NCBI GenBank assembly: GCA_021777055.1
Contig: JAIQZO010000098.1
Location: 1-64,000, forward strand
Source: Candidatus Anammoxibacter sp.
GTDB taxonomy: Bacteria > Planctomycetota > Brocadiia > Brocadiales > Anammoxibacteraceae
Length of the DNA stretch: 64,000 nucleotides
Direction: 5' to 3'
Shown: piece after piece, positions 33,958 to 41,689 of the stretch
Position numbering within the stretch: position 1 is the first letter of the stretch
How the letters are laid out: each line of letters begins with the position of its first letter
Notes under the pieces: model-generated
The model's input: the letters and a program-made list of their open reading frames with translations, nothing else
What the model was told of the DNA's origin: nothing
The model's database searches: none
Program-made: the position numbers and the translations under genes

Positions 33958-33985
33958 GGCGGAAGGCGGAAGGCGGAAGGCGGAA
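33958..33985. repeat. Heptamer tandem repeat (GGCGGAA x4)
   Basis: Four perfect copies of a 7-bp unit lie upstream of the Rpn-type nuclease gene. The 7-bp period recurs at several other intergenic sites of the window (1577, 32453, 34992, 36731). Confidence 0.9.
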
Positions 33986-34103
33986 GTTAGTTTGGATAAA
34001 CCTAACGTAAATCTGCATGTTACATACGCAATTTATGACATGCGTTTTCCTAAACAAAAGTTTTAATAAGTAACTGATTTTTGTATTTTTAGGATTATAT
34101 CTA

Positions 34104-35015
34104 ATGAAACGATTAATAAGATTTGATTGGGCAATAAAGAAGCTATTAAAAGATAAGGTAAACTTTCCAATTTTGGAAGGATTTATAAGCGAATTAATAA
34201 AAGAAGATGTAAAGATAATTGAAGTTCTTGAGAGAGAAGATAACAAGCAATGGGAAGATGACAAATTTTGCAATGTGGATATGCTTGTAAAAGATAGCAG
34301 TGACCAAAAGGTACTGATAGAGCTACAGAATGAATACGAATTGGATTATTTTCAACGGATACTGTATGGTGCTTCGAGATTAATAACTGAATATATAAAG
34401 GAAGGGAATGTATACCAAAACGTAAAAAAGGTAATATCAATAAGCATCGTATACTTTAACCTGGGACAAGGTGAAGATTATGTTTATTACGGTTCCACAA
34501 GTTTTAGGGGTATTCATAAAGATGATGAGCTAAAACTTACAGCCAAGCAGGAAAAAGTATACATGAATGATGAGATACGTTCCTTATTTCCTGAGTATTA
34601 CATAATAGAAACGGGAAGATTTAATGACCTATTGCATGACAAACTGGACGAGTGGATATATTTTCTCAAGAACGGGGAGATAAAGGAAGAATTCGATGCC
34701 AAGGGAATACAAATGGCTAATGATAGTCTTGATATCATGAAAATTGGCAGGGATAAGCAGATGGAATACAAAATGTATCTGGAAAACCTTCGAGATAAAG
34801 TAAGTATTGATGATTCAAGTTACGGGAAAGGTGTGGCTAAAGGTGAAGAGATTGGGTTAAAGAAGGGTGAAGAGTTGGGGCGAAAAAAAGGAGAAACGAT
34901 AAAGGCACTTAAAATAGCGGCAAATATGTTAAAAACAGGTATGGAAATCGAACTAATATCTAAAATAACCGGACTAAAAGTGAATGAGATTCAAAAGTTA
35001 AAAACTAAAAGTTAA
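34104..35015 (+). CDS. Rpn-family/PD-(D/E)XK nuclease-transposase-like protein (PDDEXK_2)
   Basis: This 303-residue protein opens RLIRFDWAIKKLLKDKVNFP then ILEGFISELI, the PDDEXK_2 (Rpn, formerly putative transposase) signature. The nuclease core is NVDMLVKDSS then VLIELQNEYELDYFQR, where the D...ExQ pair is the expected catalytic set. The C-terminal part has KKGEELGRKKGE-type charged repeats and a helical end (LISKITGLKVNEIQKLK), as usual in the family. Members promote recombination-related DNA cleavage; the role in the host is poorly defined. The last codons and the stop are made by a heptamer repeat that runs on downstream. Confidence 0.88.
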   Translation: MKRLIRFDWAIKKLLKDKVNFPILEGFISELIKEDVKIIEVLEREDNKQWEDDKFCNVDMLVKDSSDQKVLIELQNEYELDYFQRILYGASRLITEYIKEGNVYQNVKKVISISIVYFNLGQGEDYVYYGSTSFRGIHKDDELKLTAKQEKVYMNDEIRSLFPEYYIIETGRFNDLLHDKLDEWIYFLKNGEIKEEFDAKGIQMANDSLDIMKIGRDKQMEYKMYLENLRDKVSIDDSSYGKGVAKGEEIGLKKGEELGRKKGETIKALKIAANMLKTGMEIELISKITGLKVNEIQKLKTKS

Positions 35016-35054
35016 AAGCTAAAAGCTAAAAGCTAAAAGCTAAAAGTTAAAAGT
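34992..35054. repeat. Heptamer tandem repeat (TAAAAGC/T x9) overlapping a gene end
   Basis: Nine consecutive 7-bp units, mostly TAAAAGC or TAAAAGT, begin inside the last codons of the Rpn-type gene and provide its TAA stop. The first two units are degenerate. Confidence 0.9.
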
Positions 35055-35059
35055 TAGCC

Positions 35060-35250
35060 AAGAATATTAGCAATTTTTGTGTTCAAAGGTTCTGGGTTCA
35101 ACGTTCAACGTTTCTTTTTGTATCTTTAACCTTTGAACGGTGAACCCAGAACCTGAACCATGAACTCGTAAAAAAAACGTTATTTTCAGTTGGTTATAAA
35201 TTTGCGAGACAAATTCGCGCAATTGCATAGAATTATGGAATAAGAATCTA
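35060..35250. repeat. Downstream repeat, family I, copy 1
   Basis: A hairpin with arms GGTTCTGGGTTCA and TGAACCCAGAACC is followed by GTTGGTTATAAATTTGCGAG. The whole is similar to 46797-46972. Both copies end a few bases before the stop codon of a minus-strand gene (the desulfurase fusion and thiG), so they are 3'-flanking. Confidence 0.65.
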
Positions 35251-35253
35251 AAG

Positions 35254-36687
35254 CTATTTTTGGTCAAGTCTTAGCTGTTCCAGGATTGGGGGTAAATATT
35301 TAAACAGATATTTTACGTCCTCAATGGTGTTAGGCAATCCAAAGCTGAAACGGATTATACCGTAACGATCGGTATCCACACCAAGTGCTTTGATCACATA
35401 AGAAGCTTCACTGCTGCCAGCGCTGCACGCGGAACCTGCAGAAACGTACACGCCAATCAGATTCAAACTTAAAAGAAGGGAGCCGCTATCAATACCGGGA
35501 AAACCAACATTTATATTATTGGGAATCCGATTTTCCAGGGAACCGTTAATAATTGCGGCCGGTTCTATTCTCCGCAACTCATCTAAAAATATACTACGCA
35601 GCTCTGTCAACCGTTGTGCTTCGGAGTCCATCTCTTTCTTTGCCAATTCTGCAGCCAGGCCAAATGCCATAATAGAACCCACGTTCTCGGTACCTGCACG
35701 TTTACCAAACTCCTGACTCCCACCATGAATTAATGGTGCTAATTGTAATCCTTTTTCAACATAAAGGGCTCCAACTCCTTTAGGGGCGTAGATTTTATGT
35801 CCTGACATAGATAGTAACGATATTCCCCACTCCTTTGGTCGTAGTTTTATCTTTCCAAAACCCTGGATTGCATCCACCATAAACGGTACTTTTGCTTCAC
35901 GGCATATTGCACCGATATCCTTAATGGGATTTATCATACCGATCTCATTATTAACCGCCATAATAGAAACCAGTATGGTATCTTTACGCAAAGACTCTTT
36001 AACTGCCTGAGGTAATATTCGTCCATCACTATCCACTTCCAGGTATGTTACGTCAAATCCCAGCTCTTCCAAAAATTGAACTGACTCTAAAACCGCCGGA
36101 TGCTCAACATTACTGGTAATTATGTGCCCCTTATCTTTCAAATGGTTAAATGCAATACCCTTTATGGCCATGTTGTTGGACTCAGAACCACACCCGGTAA
36201 ATATTATATCTTCCACGTCCACTTTCAAGAGATCTGCAATACGGGCATGGGCAGTGTGAATGATATTATAAGCATTCTTACCTACATTGTTACTACTACT
36301 TGGATTACCAAATCCATACTCTCCCGAATAATACTTTACTAAACAGCTCTTTACCTCGTCACGGACAAACGTAGTAGCATTATGGTCAAAATATACCTCT
36401 CTAAAATTGTCAACTTTTACTGCCGCCATGGGTTTACACGGGCTTCCGGCGGACTGAATTGGAATACCAACCCAGGTGTAAAGGGATACCAATCCGTACG
36501 GGAAAAGCGAATCTATCTCTTCTTTCGTTGCACCTGTCACCCTCTTTATATTCTGATAAAGAGGTCCAACTCTATGTTCTTCGTAATAACTACAGACATA
36601 TTCCAGTAGTTCATTGTGGCGGTCTGTCAAATGGGTATTTGTAACCCTTGACATCCGGTTTACCATTGTTTTTGTTAGATTGTTCAT
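35254..36687 (-). CDS. Cysteine desulfurase with N-terminal DsrC/TusE-like domain
   Basis: Residues about 97-470 form a NifS/IscS-type PLP enzyme: YFDHNATTFVRDEV, GCGSESNNMAIKG, NVEHPAVLES, MSGHKIYAPKGVGALYV (PLP lysine in SGHK, about 292) and SAGSACSAGSSEASY with the catalytic Cys loop near 420. It takes sulfur from cysteine to form a persulfide. Residues about 18-85 (LTDRHNELLEYVCSYYEEHR, then LFPYGLVSLYTWVGIP ... PCKP) resemble DsrC/TusE, the sulfur-relay carrier, including a Cys near its end. The fusion would pass sulfur from desulfurase to carrier within one chain. The DsrC-like part is shorter at its N-terminus than the free proteins. Confidence 0.88.
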   Translation of the reverse strand: MNNLTKTMVNRMSRVTNTHLTDRHNELLEYVCSYYEEHRVGPLYQNIKRVTGATKEEIDSLFPYGLVSLYTWVGIPIQSAGSPCKPMAAVKVDNFREVYFDHNATTFVRDEVKSCLVKYYSGEYGFGNPSSSNNVGKNAYNIIHTAHARIADLLKVDVEDIIFTGCGSESNNMAIKGIAFNHLKDKGHIITSNVEHPAVLESVQFLEELGFDVTYLEVDSDGRILPQAVKESLRKDTILVSIMAVNNEIGMINPIKDIGAICREAKVPFMVDAIQGFGKIKLRPKEWGISLLSMSGHKIYAPKGVGALYVEKGLQLAPLIHGGSQEFGKRAGTENVGSIMAFGLAAELAKKEMDSEAQRLTELRSIFLDELRRIEPAAIINGSLENRIPNNINVGFPGIDSGSLLLSLNLIGVYVSAGSACSAGSSEASYVIKALGVDTDRYGIIRFSFGLPNTIEDVKYLFKYLPPILEQLRLDQK

Positions 36688-36730
36688 TCTTCAATCCTTA
36701 TGATATTGCTTTATAAAAGCATGTATTCTT

Positions 36731-36873
36731 GATACTGGATGCTGGATGCTGGTTACTGGATGCTGGATTCTAGATTCTAGATACTTGATGCTTGATTCTA
36801 GATACTGGATTTTAGATACTTGATGCTTGATACTTGATACTGACTCCTGTATTCTGGTTGCGGCTTCGCCGCA
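36731..36873. repeat. Degenerate heptamer array (18 units, GATNCTG-like) with terminal hairpin
   Basis: Eighteen uninterrupted 7-bp units run from 36731 to 36856 (GATACTG, GATGCTG, GATTCTA, GATACTT, ACTCCTG and TATTCTG are examples). They end at a hairpin TGCGGCTTCGCCGCA (36859-36873). Shorter versions of the ACTCCTG/TATTCTG run plus hairpin recur near 37040-37100, 37400-37450 and 62300-62355. Confidence 0.85.
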
Positions 36874-36937
36874 CTATGATATTTACTTTATAAAAACTTC
36901 TTTTTTAAAAGAAATTAACAGCTTTGATTAGGTTAAT

Positions 36938-37024
36938 CGGAGTGCAAAATTTATTTTGCTGTAGAAATCCTATTTTTAAGATTGTATTACATCTGATTTT
37001 CAGCAAGATAAATCTTGCACTCCG
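36938..37024. mobile_element. Family D element, 87-bp short form
   Basis: The ends CGGAGTGCAAAATTTATTTT and GCAAGATAAATCTTGCACTC are inverted repeats (two compensated differences). The central part is a shortened version of the 215-bp elements at 37161 and 37719. Confidence 0.75.
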
Positions 37025-37160
37025 TTATTTCAACAAATTTATGCTTTATTCTGGATACTGACTCCTGACTCCTGTATTCTGGTTGCGGCTTTGCCGCACT
37101 ATGATATAACTTTATAAAAACTTCTTTTTTTAAGAAATTAACTGCTTTGGTTATGTTAAT

Positions 37161-37375
37161 CGGAGTGCAAAATTTATTTTGCTAGTAATTCAATTATACA
37201 AATGGAAGATACAGGATTCTAATTAACGGTTTCGACCAGATGTGATTCAATCATCTTCTAAAATCTTCTAAAGATTTAGAGAGATATGAAAAGCTGGTAA
37301 TGATTAATCTTTGTAGAAATCCTATTTTTAAGATTGTATTACATCTGATTTCTGCAAGATAAATCTTGCACTCCG
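37161..37375. mobile_element. Family D element, 215-bp MITE-like form, copy 1
   Basis: The 215-bp unit has about 23-bp inverted ends and an AT-rich centre without coding capacity. It is nearly identical to 37719-37933, also 215 bp. The same flanks (oligo-T/AAGAAATTAACTG before, TTATTTCAACA and the heptamer run after) recur, so the repeated unit is larger than the element. Confidence 0.85.
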
Positions 37376-37475
37376 TTATTTCAACAATTTTATGCTTTAT
37401 TCTGAATTCTGACTCCTGACTCCTGGATTCTGGTTGCGGCTTCGCCGCACTATGATATAACTTTATAAAAACTCA

Positions 37476-37669
37476 GCGTTGTCCGGTTAGTTATTTGCAT
37501 AACACATATGTATACTAACATTGAGTGCCTAAAATGCCTAAAATTATAGAAATTTATTATTAACAAAAAACAAGGCTATTAACTTCGAGAGCTTTTTTAC
37601 AGTACGATGTTGTAAAATGTTCATAAATATAAAATATTTTTACACTGCAAAAGGCTAACCGGGCAATGC
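37476..37669. mobile_element. MITE-like element family E, complete copy
   Basis: The ends GCGTTGTCCGGTTAG and CTAACCGGGCAATGC are inverted repeats. The interior (GAGTGCCTAAAATGCCTAAA and a CATATGTAT palindrome) matches 52309-52521 in the opposite orientation. It lies between the two family D copies. Confidence 0.75.
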
Positions 37670-37718
37670 AGATAAAAACTTCTTTCTTTAAGAAATTAAC
37701 TGCTTTGGTTAGGTTAAT

Positions 37719-37933
37719 CGGAGTGCAAAATTTATTTTGCTAGTGATTCAATTATACAAATGGAAGATACAGGATTCTAATTAACAGTTTCGACCAGATG
37801 TGATTCAATCATCTTCTAACATCTTCTAAAGATTTAGAGAGATATGAAAAGCTGGTAATGATTAATCTTTGTAGAAATCCTAGTTTTAAGATTGTATTAC
37901 ATCTGATTTCTGCAAGATAAATCTTGCACGCCG
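37719..37933. mobile_element. Family D element, 215-bp MITE-like form, copy 2
   Basis: Same length and nearly the same sequence as 37161-37375, with a handful of substitutions (for example CACGCCG for CACTCCG at its right end). Confidence 0.85.
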
Positions 37934-38013
37934 TTATTTCAACAAATTTATGCTTTATTCTGAATTCTGACTCCTGACTCCTGTATTCTGTTTTCCACGT
38001 ATTGAGATTACAT

Positions 38014-38107
38014 TTAACCCAGGGCGTCGCCCTGGGCTGATATGTATTACCCCTTTGGGGTATTTTGCATATCTTTAACTCTTTATATTTTAAGTTAACG
38101 ACAAATT
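38014..38107. repeat. Palindrome cluster family C, copy 3 (partial)
   Basis: AACCCAGGGCGTCGCCCTGG, then ATTACCCCTTTGGGGTATTT and the ATATCTTTAA tail are present. The upstream CACCCATTCAGGGTG hairpin is missing. Confidence 0.75.
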
Positions 38108-38304
38108 TATGCTTTATTCTGAATTCTGGCTCCTGGATTCTGGATTCTCAATCTAATTGTAACTTTACCGCACGATAAATTATTCCGCAGCTCCGGGGTT
38201 AACCACAATTTTATGCTTTATTCTGAATTCTGGCTCCTGGATTCTGGATTCTCAATCTAATTGCAACTTTACCGCATGATAAATTAGTCTGCAGCTCCGG
38301 GATA
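38106..38304. repeat. Tandem duplication with 104-bp period at the DUF169 gene end
   Basis: TTTATGCTTTATTCTGAATT through GCAGCTCCGGG occurs twice, 104 bp apart, with a few differences. The second copy includes the last codons of the DUF169 gene, so the first contains a dead copy of that gene end. Confidence 0.85.
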
Positions 38305-39150
38305 ATTTGGAAATGGAAATCCCGTCTTTGAGTCTTCCATACCTTTTACAATCTCTTCAAAAACATGAAAAGGCATACCCATGCCCATACGGTTTGCTTC
38401 ATATTCAGCTATTAGCCTTGCACCAAGGCAGTAAGTAGATATGTTAAGTTCCTGGGTTAAATAGGGTCTAACTATCAAGTCAGAATTTACAACTCTTAAG
38501 CCGCCCATACTAGCATTAACACGTTTCCCCGTGTTAAACTGATAGGCCTGAACAATGCGTGTAAGCTCTACAGGACGAACACTAAGCACCACTACATCTG
38601 GTACCAGATCAATATCATCATACTCACAAGAAAAAAAGAACACTCCCTTTGTCGTCGGTGGCTGAATGGCCATCATATCTTCAATTGCTCTCTTTGCGGT
38701 TTCTGTATCTTTAAAACGACCACTGTCCTCATCTCCAAACAGGGCAAAGTCCGGACGGTTTGCATGTTTGCAAGCATATACAGTGCCTTCGGTAAAGTCT
38801 TTAGGTGAAGGTGGTGCAAAATTGTCACCCAACCCTGACTGTTCATGCATTATTTCTGTGTAAACTCTTGCACCTTTTAAAGGTTCATCCTGATCTTCGT
38901 CTACCAAACCAAATGTTATTGCCGCAGCTATGCAGCCTATGTTCTCTTCTGTAAGAAAGGCCGCGTCACCTAGGGATGCCTGCTTCGCCGCTTGACAACT
39001 TGTCAATGTAATGGAGGGATGGTTCGCCATAACCTCTTCAGGAATGTTCTCACCATTTTTATAGATTTTAACTGCATTTGTAGGGATGGAAAGTCCATCC
39101 ACTCCCATGGCATCTATCATCCTTTGATATAAATCATTTAGTATTGACAT
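38284..39150 (-). CDS. DUF169-domain protein
   Basis: The 288-residue protein matches the DUF169 pattern: TLTSCQAAKQASLG near residue 48, ENIGCIAAAITFGL near 70, VVVLSVRPVELTRIVQAYQF near 190 and a late ISTYCLGARLIAEYEANRMG. Conserved cysteines are spread along the chain. The family is widespread in anaerobes and methanogens and has no agreed function; a redox or metal role has been suggested but is not shown here. AAAGGAGAA precedes the ATG. It stands alone between repeat-rich gaps. Confidence 0.85.
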   Translation of the reverse strand: MSILNDLYQRMIDAMGVDGLSIPTNAVKIYKNGENIPEEVMANHPSITLTSCQAAKQASLGDAAFLTEENIGCIAAAITFGLVDEDQDEPLKGARVYTEIMHEQSGLGDNFAPPSPKDFTEGTVYACKHANRPDFALFGDEDSGRFKDTETAKRAIEDMMAIQPPTTKGVFFFSCEYDDIDLVPDVVVLSVRPVELTRIVQAYQFNTGKRVNASMGGLRVVNSDLIVRPYLTQELNISTYCLGARLIAEYEANRMGMGMPFHVFEEIVKGMEDSKTGFPFPNYPGAAD

Positions 39151-39291
39151 ATTATTCTCCTTTGATAATTAGTGTTTATCCTCAACGGGGGCATAAATGA
39201 AAACCTGAATTCTGTAAAAGTAACTAATAGGATGCCTAGAAATAATTTGTATGCCTTCCAGTTTGGTTCTATCTGATTTGACTAATTTTAT

Positions 39292-39359
39292 GCAAGATAA
39301 ATCTTGCACTCCGAGGTATGCGAGCTTTTGTTCTTTATGGAGAGCGAATTTATTTTGCT
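39292..39359. repeat. Family D hairpin pair
   Basis: GCAAGATAAATCTTGCACTC and a slightly decayed GCGAATTTATTTTGCT half lie about 25 bp apart, in the order seen around the RAYT gene at 53847. Confidence 0.7.
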
Positions 39360-39521
39360 AATAACAAATCGAGCAGTAATTACATCTTGTTCTAAAGAAA
39401 TTGGTACTTAAATGCGTTAAATTAGTGCTTACGGCGGACTAGAATCTCCAAAAAGAAACGCCTTCTATCTCAAACGGATATATCTCCCCATACATCATCA
39501 AGGCTAAAAGCATTGATTCGA

Positions 39522-39640
39522 TTAGCTATGAATCTCGAAAATATGTTGCACCCATTCAGGGTGCAAAGTAATGCTTACCTTTGCCCCAGGGCGCTGCCCT
39601 GGGCTGGCATGTATAACTCCGTTGGGGTATTTTCCATATC
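39522..39640. repeat. Palindrome cluster family C, copy 4
   Basis: TATGAATCTCGAAAATATGT, CACCCATTCAGGGTG, CCCAGGGCGCTGCCCTGGG and ACTCCGTTGGGGTAT follow the family order. Between 39151 and 39809 there are otherwise only family D and C repeats. Confidence 0.75.
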
Positions 39641-39809
39641 TATTGTATTGAAATTTAGAATTTGGAATTTATTTGTTTTTTGAGTTTTGTTTATTGTTAT
39701 TTATCTTAATTACATATTATTCATAGAAATATACTTTTGTTAACCTTTTAAGGAAACCGGCTGTACAATTACAAATAATATCTAGGTACACTCTACAAGT
39801 AGCTTTCCT

Positions 39810-40416
39810 GAAGCAAACAATAAGCCGAGTTTTGTAATAGGTAATCATTTATCTGGCTTTAATGTTGCCATTAAAATCTAACGGCCTACCCGAAAGTTCC
39901 AGCATATAGTAAAACGGGTTTAATACCCATTTACACTATAGCCATCGGAACGGACAATTCCTTCCTTCTCTATTTGGCCTTTCTCCTAGTGGGGTTTACC
40001 AAGCTTTCGATGTCACCATCGAAACGGTGGGCTCTTACTTTAATCCCGCTTAATTACAGGACCCGCCATTTCACCCTTATCCGAAATTAGGAGCTGTCAC
40101 TAAATAAGCTAATCTTCTTCCATTCATTCATGTTTAGGCTAACTTTACCAAATTTTCAATCTCCAAATCCTCAACTCAGCTAAGGCTGCGCTTCCGGTTT
40201 GGTTCAATCAGATTTGTTAAATTTAACCTAAATCTAAACACAAAAGACTCAACTTATTTAGTGACAGCTCCTAATTATATCCCGGACGGTATATTTTCTG
40301 CGGCACTTTCCTTAAGATCACTCTCAGTCCCTGTTAAGGACCACTATGCCCTATGGAGCTCGGACTTTCCTCCAGGTGGTTAGTATAACCAACCCAGCGA
40401 CTACCTCGTTTACTTC
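39810..40416 (-). ncRNA. rnpB: RNase P RNA (bacterial type A-like) interrupted by a 192-bp element
   Basis: On the minus strand the conserved 5' core reads GAGGAAAGTCCGAGCTCC, with CATAGGG after it. The mid block is GTAAGAGCCCACCG and the 3' core is ACAAAACTCGGCTTATTG. CCGAG/CTCGG form helix P4 with a compensated change from the usual CCGGG/CCCGG. The ends GAAGTAAAC and GTTTGCTTC pair as P1, which sets 40416 and 39810 as approximate ends; the 5' end overlaps the stop of the zinc-ribbon gene. The total length of 607 nt minus the 192-bp insertion is 415 nt, normal for this RNA. The inserted element sits between CCGTCCGGGATATA and CGGATAAGGGTGAAA, where the P12 arm belongs. The RNA is the catalytic subunit that trims tRNA 5' ends. 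Confidence 0.93.
40085..40276. mobile_element. MITE-like element family F inside rnpB
   Basis: The ends AATTAGGAGCTGTCACTAAA (TAAG follows) and their exact complement form perfect 24-bp inverted repeats (40085-40108 and 40253-40276). The 144-bp centre (TTTTCAATCTCCAAATCCTC, then GCTAAGGCTGCGCTTCCGGT) is similar to the centre of the element at 43513-43684. No coding capacity. In the transcript the ends would pair as a 24-bp extension of P12. Confidence 0.9.
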
Positions 40417-41135
40417 GGGAAGACTACATCTTTATTATTCATATATAGAATACGACCGCAACTTAAACAAAAAACCAACTCCTTTTCAGAAAGCAACTGA
40501 TTTATTGTCTGTGGCGTTACAGTAAAAAAGCATCTCTGACAAGCATTATTTACAACCTCTGCAACCGCAACACCATCTGTACTCTTTATCAACCTTTGAA
40601 AATGGTGCTTTGGGTCCTTCTCAAGGGTTTCTACCAGGCCATCCCGTCTTGCGATAACTGTTTTTATCTCATCATCAATGCGTTTAACATCATCTTCAAT
40701 TGCTTTCGTCAACTGGGCCAATTTTATCTCATCCTGCTTAACATCGTTTCTCAACTCATTAACTTTATTTCTCTCCTCCTCCAGCCCATCCATCATCTTT
40801 AACACTTCATCCTCTATAACAGACTTATCCGCCTCTTTTAACCCTATCTCACTTTTTAGAGCAGAGTACTCTTTATTATTTTTTATTTGATTAAGCTGGA
40901 CTTTAAATTTATCTATTTCGCTTTCAATCCCTTTAAGGTCAAGTTCTTTATTATCCATTTTCACCTGGAAAGATTTGAACCTCTTTTCGCCTTCCTCAAC
41001 CACCATCTCTTTTTCTTTGACCTTTTTCTTGAAATCAGTTATGTCATTATATCTATACTCTTTATTTCGTTTAAGTTTTATCAACTCATTACTAATGGAT
41101 TGTAAGCGTATTAATACCTCGATTTGTTCTATCAT
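40410..41135 (-). CDS. Coiled-coil zinc-ribbon protein (CT398/HP0958-like, zf-RING_7)
   Basis: About 190 residues of continuous heptad coiled coil are followed by a C-terminal four-cysteine ribbon, ACQRCFFTVTPQTINQLL then LVFCLSCGRILY. Length (241) and layout match the CT398/HP0958 family, whose members bind nucleic acids or act as chaperones. The family often lies next to rnpB, as here: the rnpB 5' end overlaps the stop codon. Its precise role is unknown. Confidence 0.85.
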   Translation of the reverse strand: MIEQIEVLIRLQSISNELIKLKRNKEYRYNDITDFKKKVKEKEMVVEEGEKRFKSFQVKMDNKELDLKGIESEIDKFKVQLNQIKNNKEYSALKSEIGLKEADKSVIEDEVLKMMDGLEEERNKVNELRNDVKQDEIKLAQLTKAIEDDVKRIDDEIKTVIARRDGLVETLEKDPKHHFQRLIKSTDGVAVAEVVNNACQRCFFTVTPQTINQLLSEKELVFCLSCGRILYMNNKDVVFPK

Positions 41136-41195
41136 TTTTTAATAAAGTATCTATTTTACCATTTAAAAATAACCAAGAGAAAGTAACTAAAATTA

Positions 41196-41389
41196 TATAC
41201 TCAAAGTGATTAGAGATTCAACATTTAATGATTTAGGATTTGGCAAGATCTGAATGTTAAAATTGACCGGTTCCCCATAGGAGTAGGTGTAACCGATGCT
41301 ACATGGACAAAAAGTCACCATGGAATAACATCCAAAGATAGCATAACGATGGATCACTAAATGATAAATTTCTAATCACTTTGAGTATA
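41196..41389. mobile_element. MITE-like element family G, second copy
   Basis: TATACTCAAAGTGATTAG and CTAATCACTTTGAGTATA are perfect 18-bp inverted ends of a 194-bp element with no coding capacity. The centre shares ATAACATCCAAAGAT with the copy at 31229 in reverse. Outside this element the gap 41136-41689 holds one hairpin (41538). Confidence 0.75.
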
Positions 41390-41537
41390 AACAGAAAAAC
41401 ACTATAACAGAAAAACCACCTCTTGATTAGATTTCATAAAATGTCAATTAGAGGAATTAACATTTGTGTTTAAAGCAGCCTACACAACTTATCTTAATTA
41501 AACCTGAACTGTTTAATTTCACGCCATTATAAATAAT

Positions 41538-41561
41538 AGCACAGGCCTCCTTGCCTGTGCT
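41538..41561 (-). terminator. Hairpin downstream of rpoD
   Basis: AGCACAGGC and GCCTGTGCT form a perfect 9-bp GC-rich stem with a six-base loop, followed on the minus strand by ATTATTTATAAT. It is about 130 bp past the rpoD stop. The T-run is interrupted, so activity as a terminator is uncertain. Confidence 0.45.
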
Positions 41562-41689
41562 TCAACTGATGACAGACACGGGTGCCTGTTCTACTACGAT
41601 CCACACAATGAGTACATCATTAATATTTATAATAGACAGTTCTGTAAAACTTACGTATCTCTTAACAAAAGAAGCAAACTCAACTTAGG

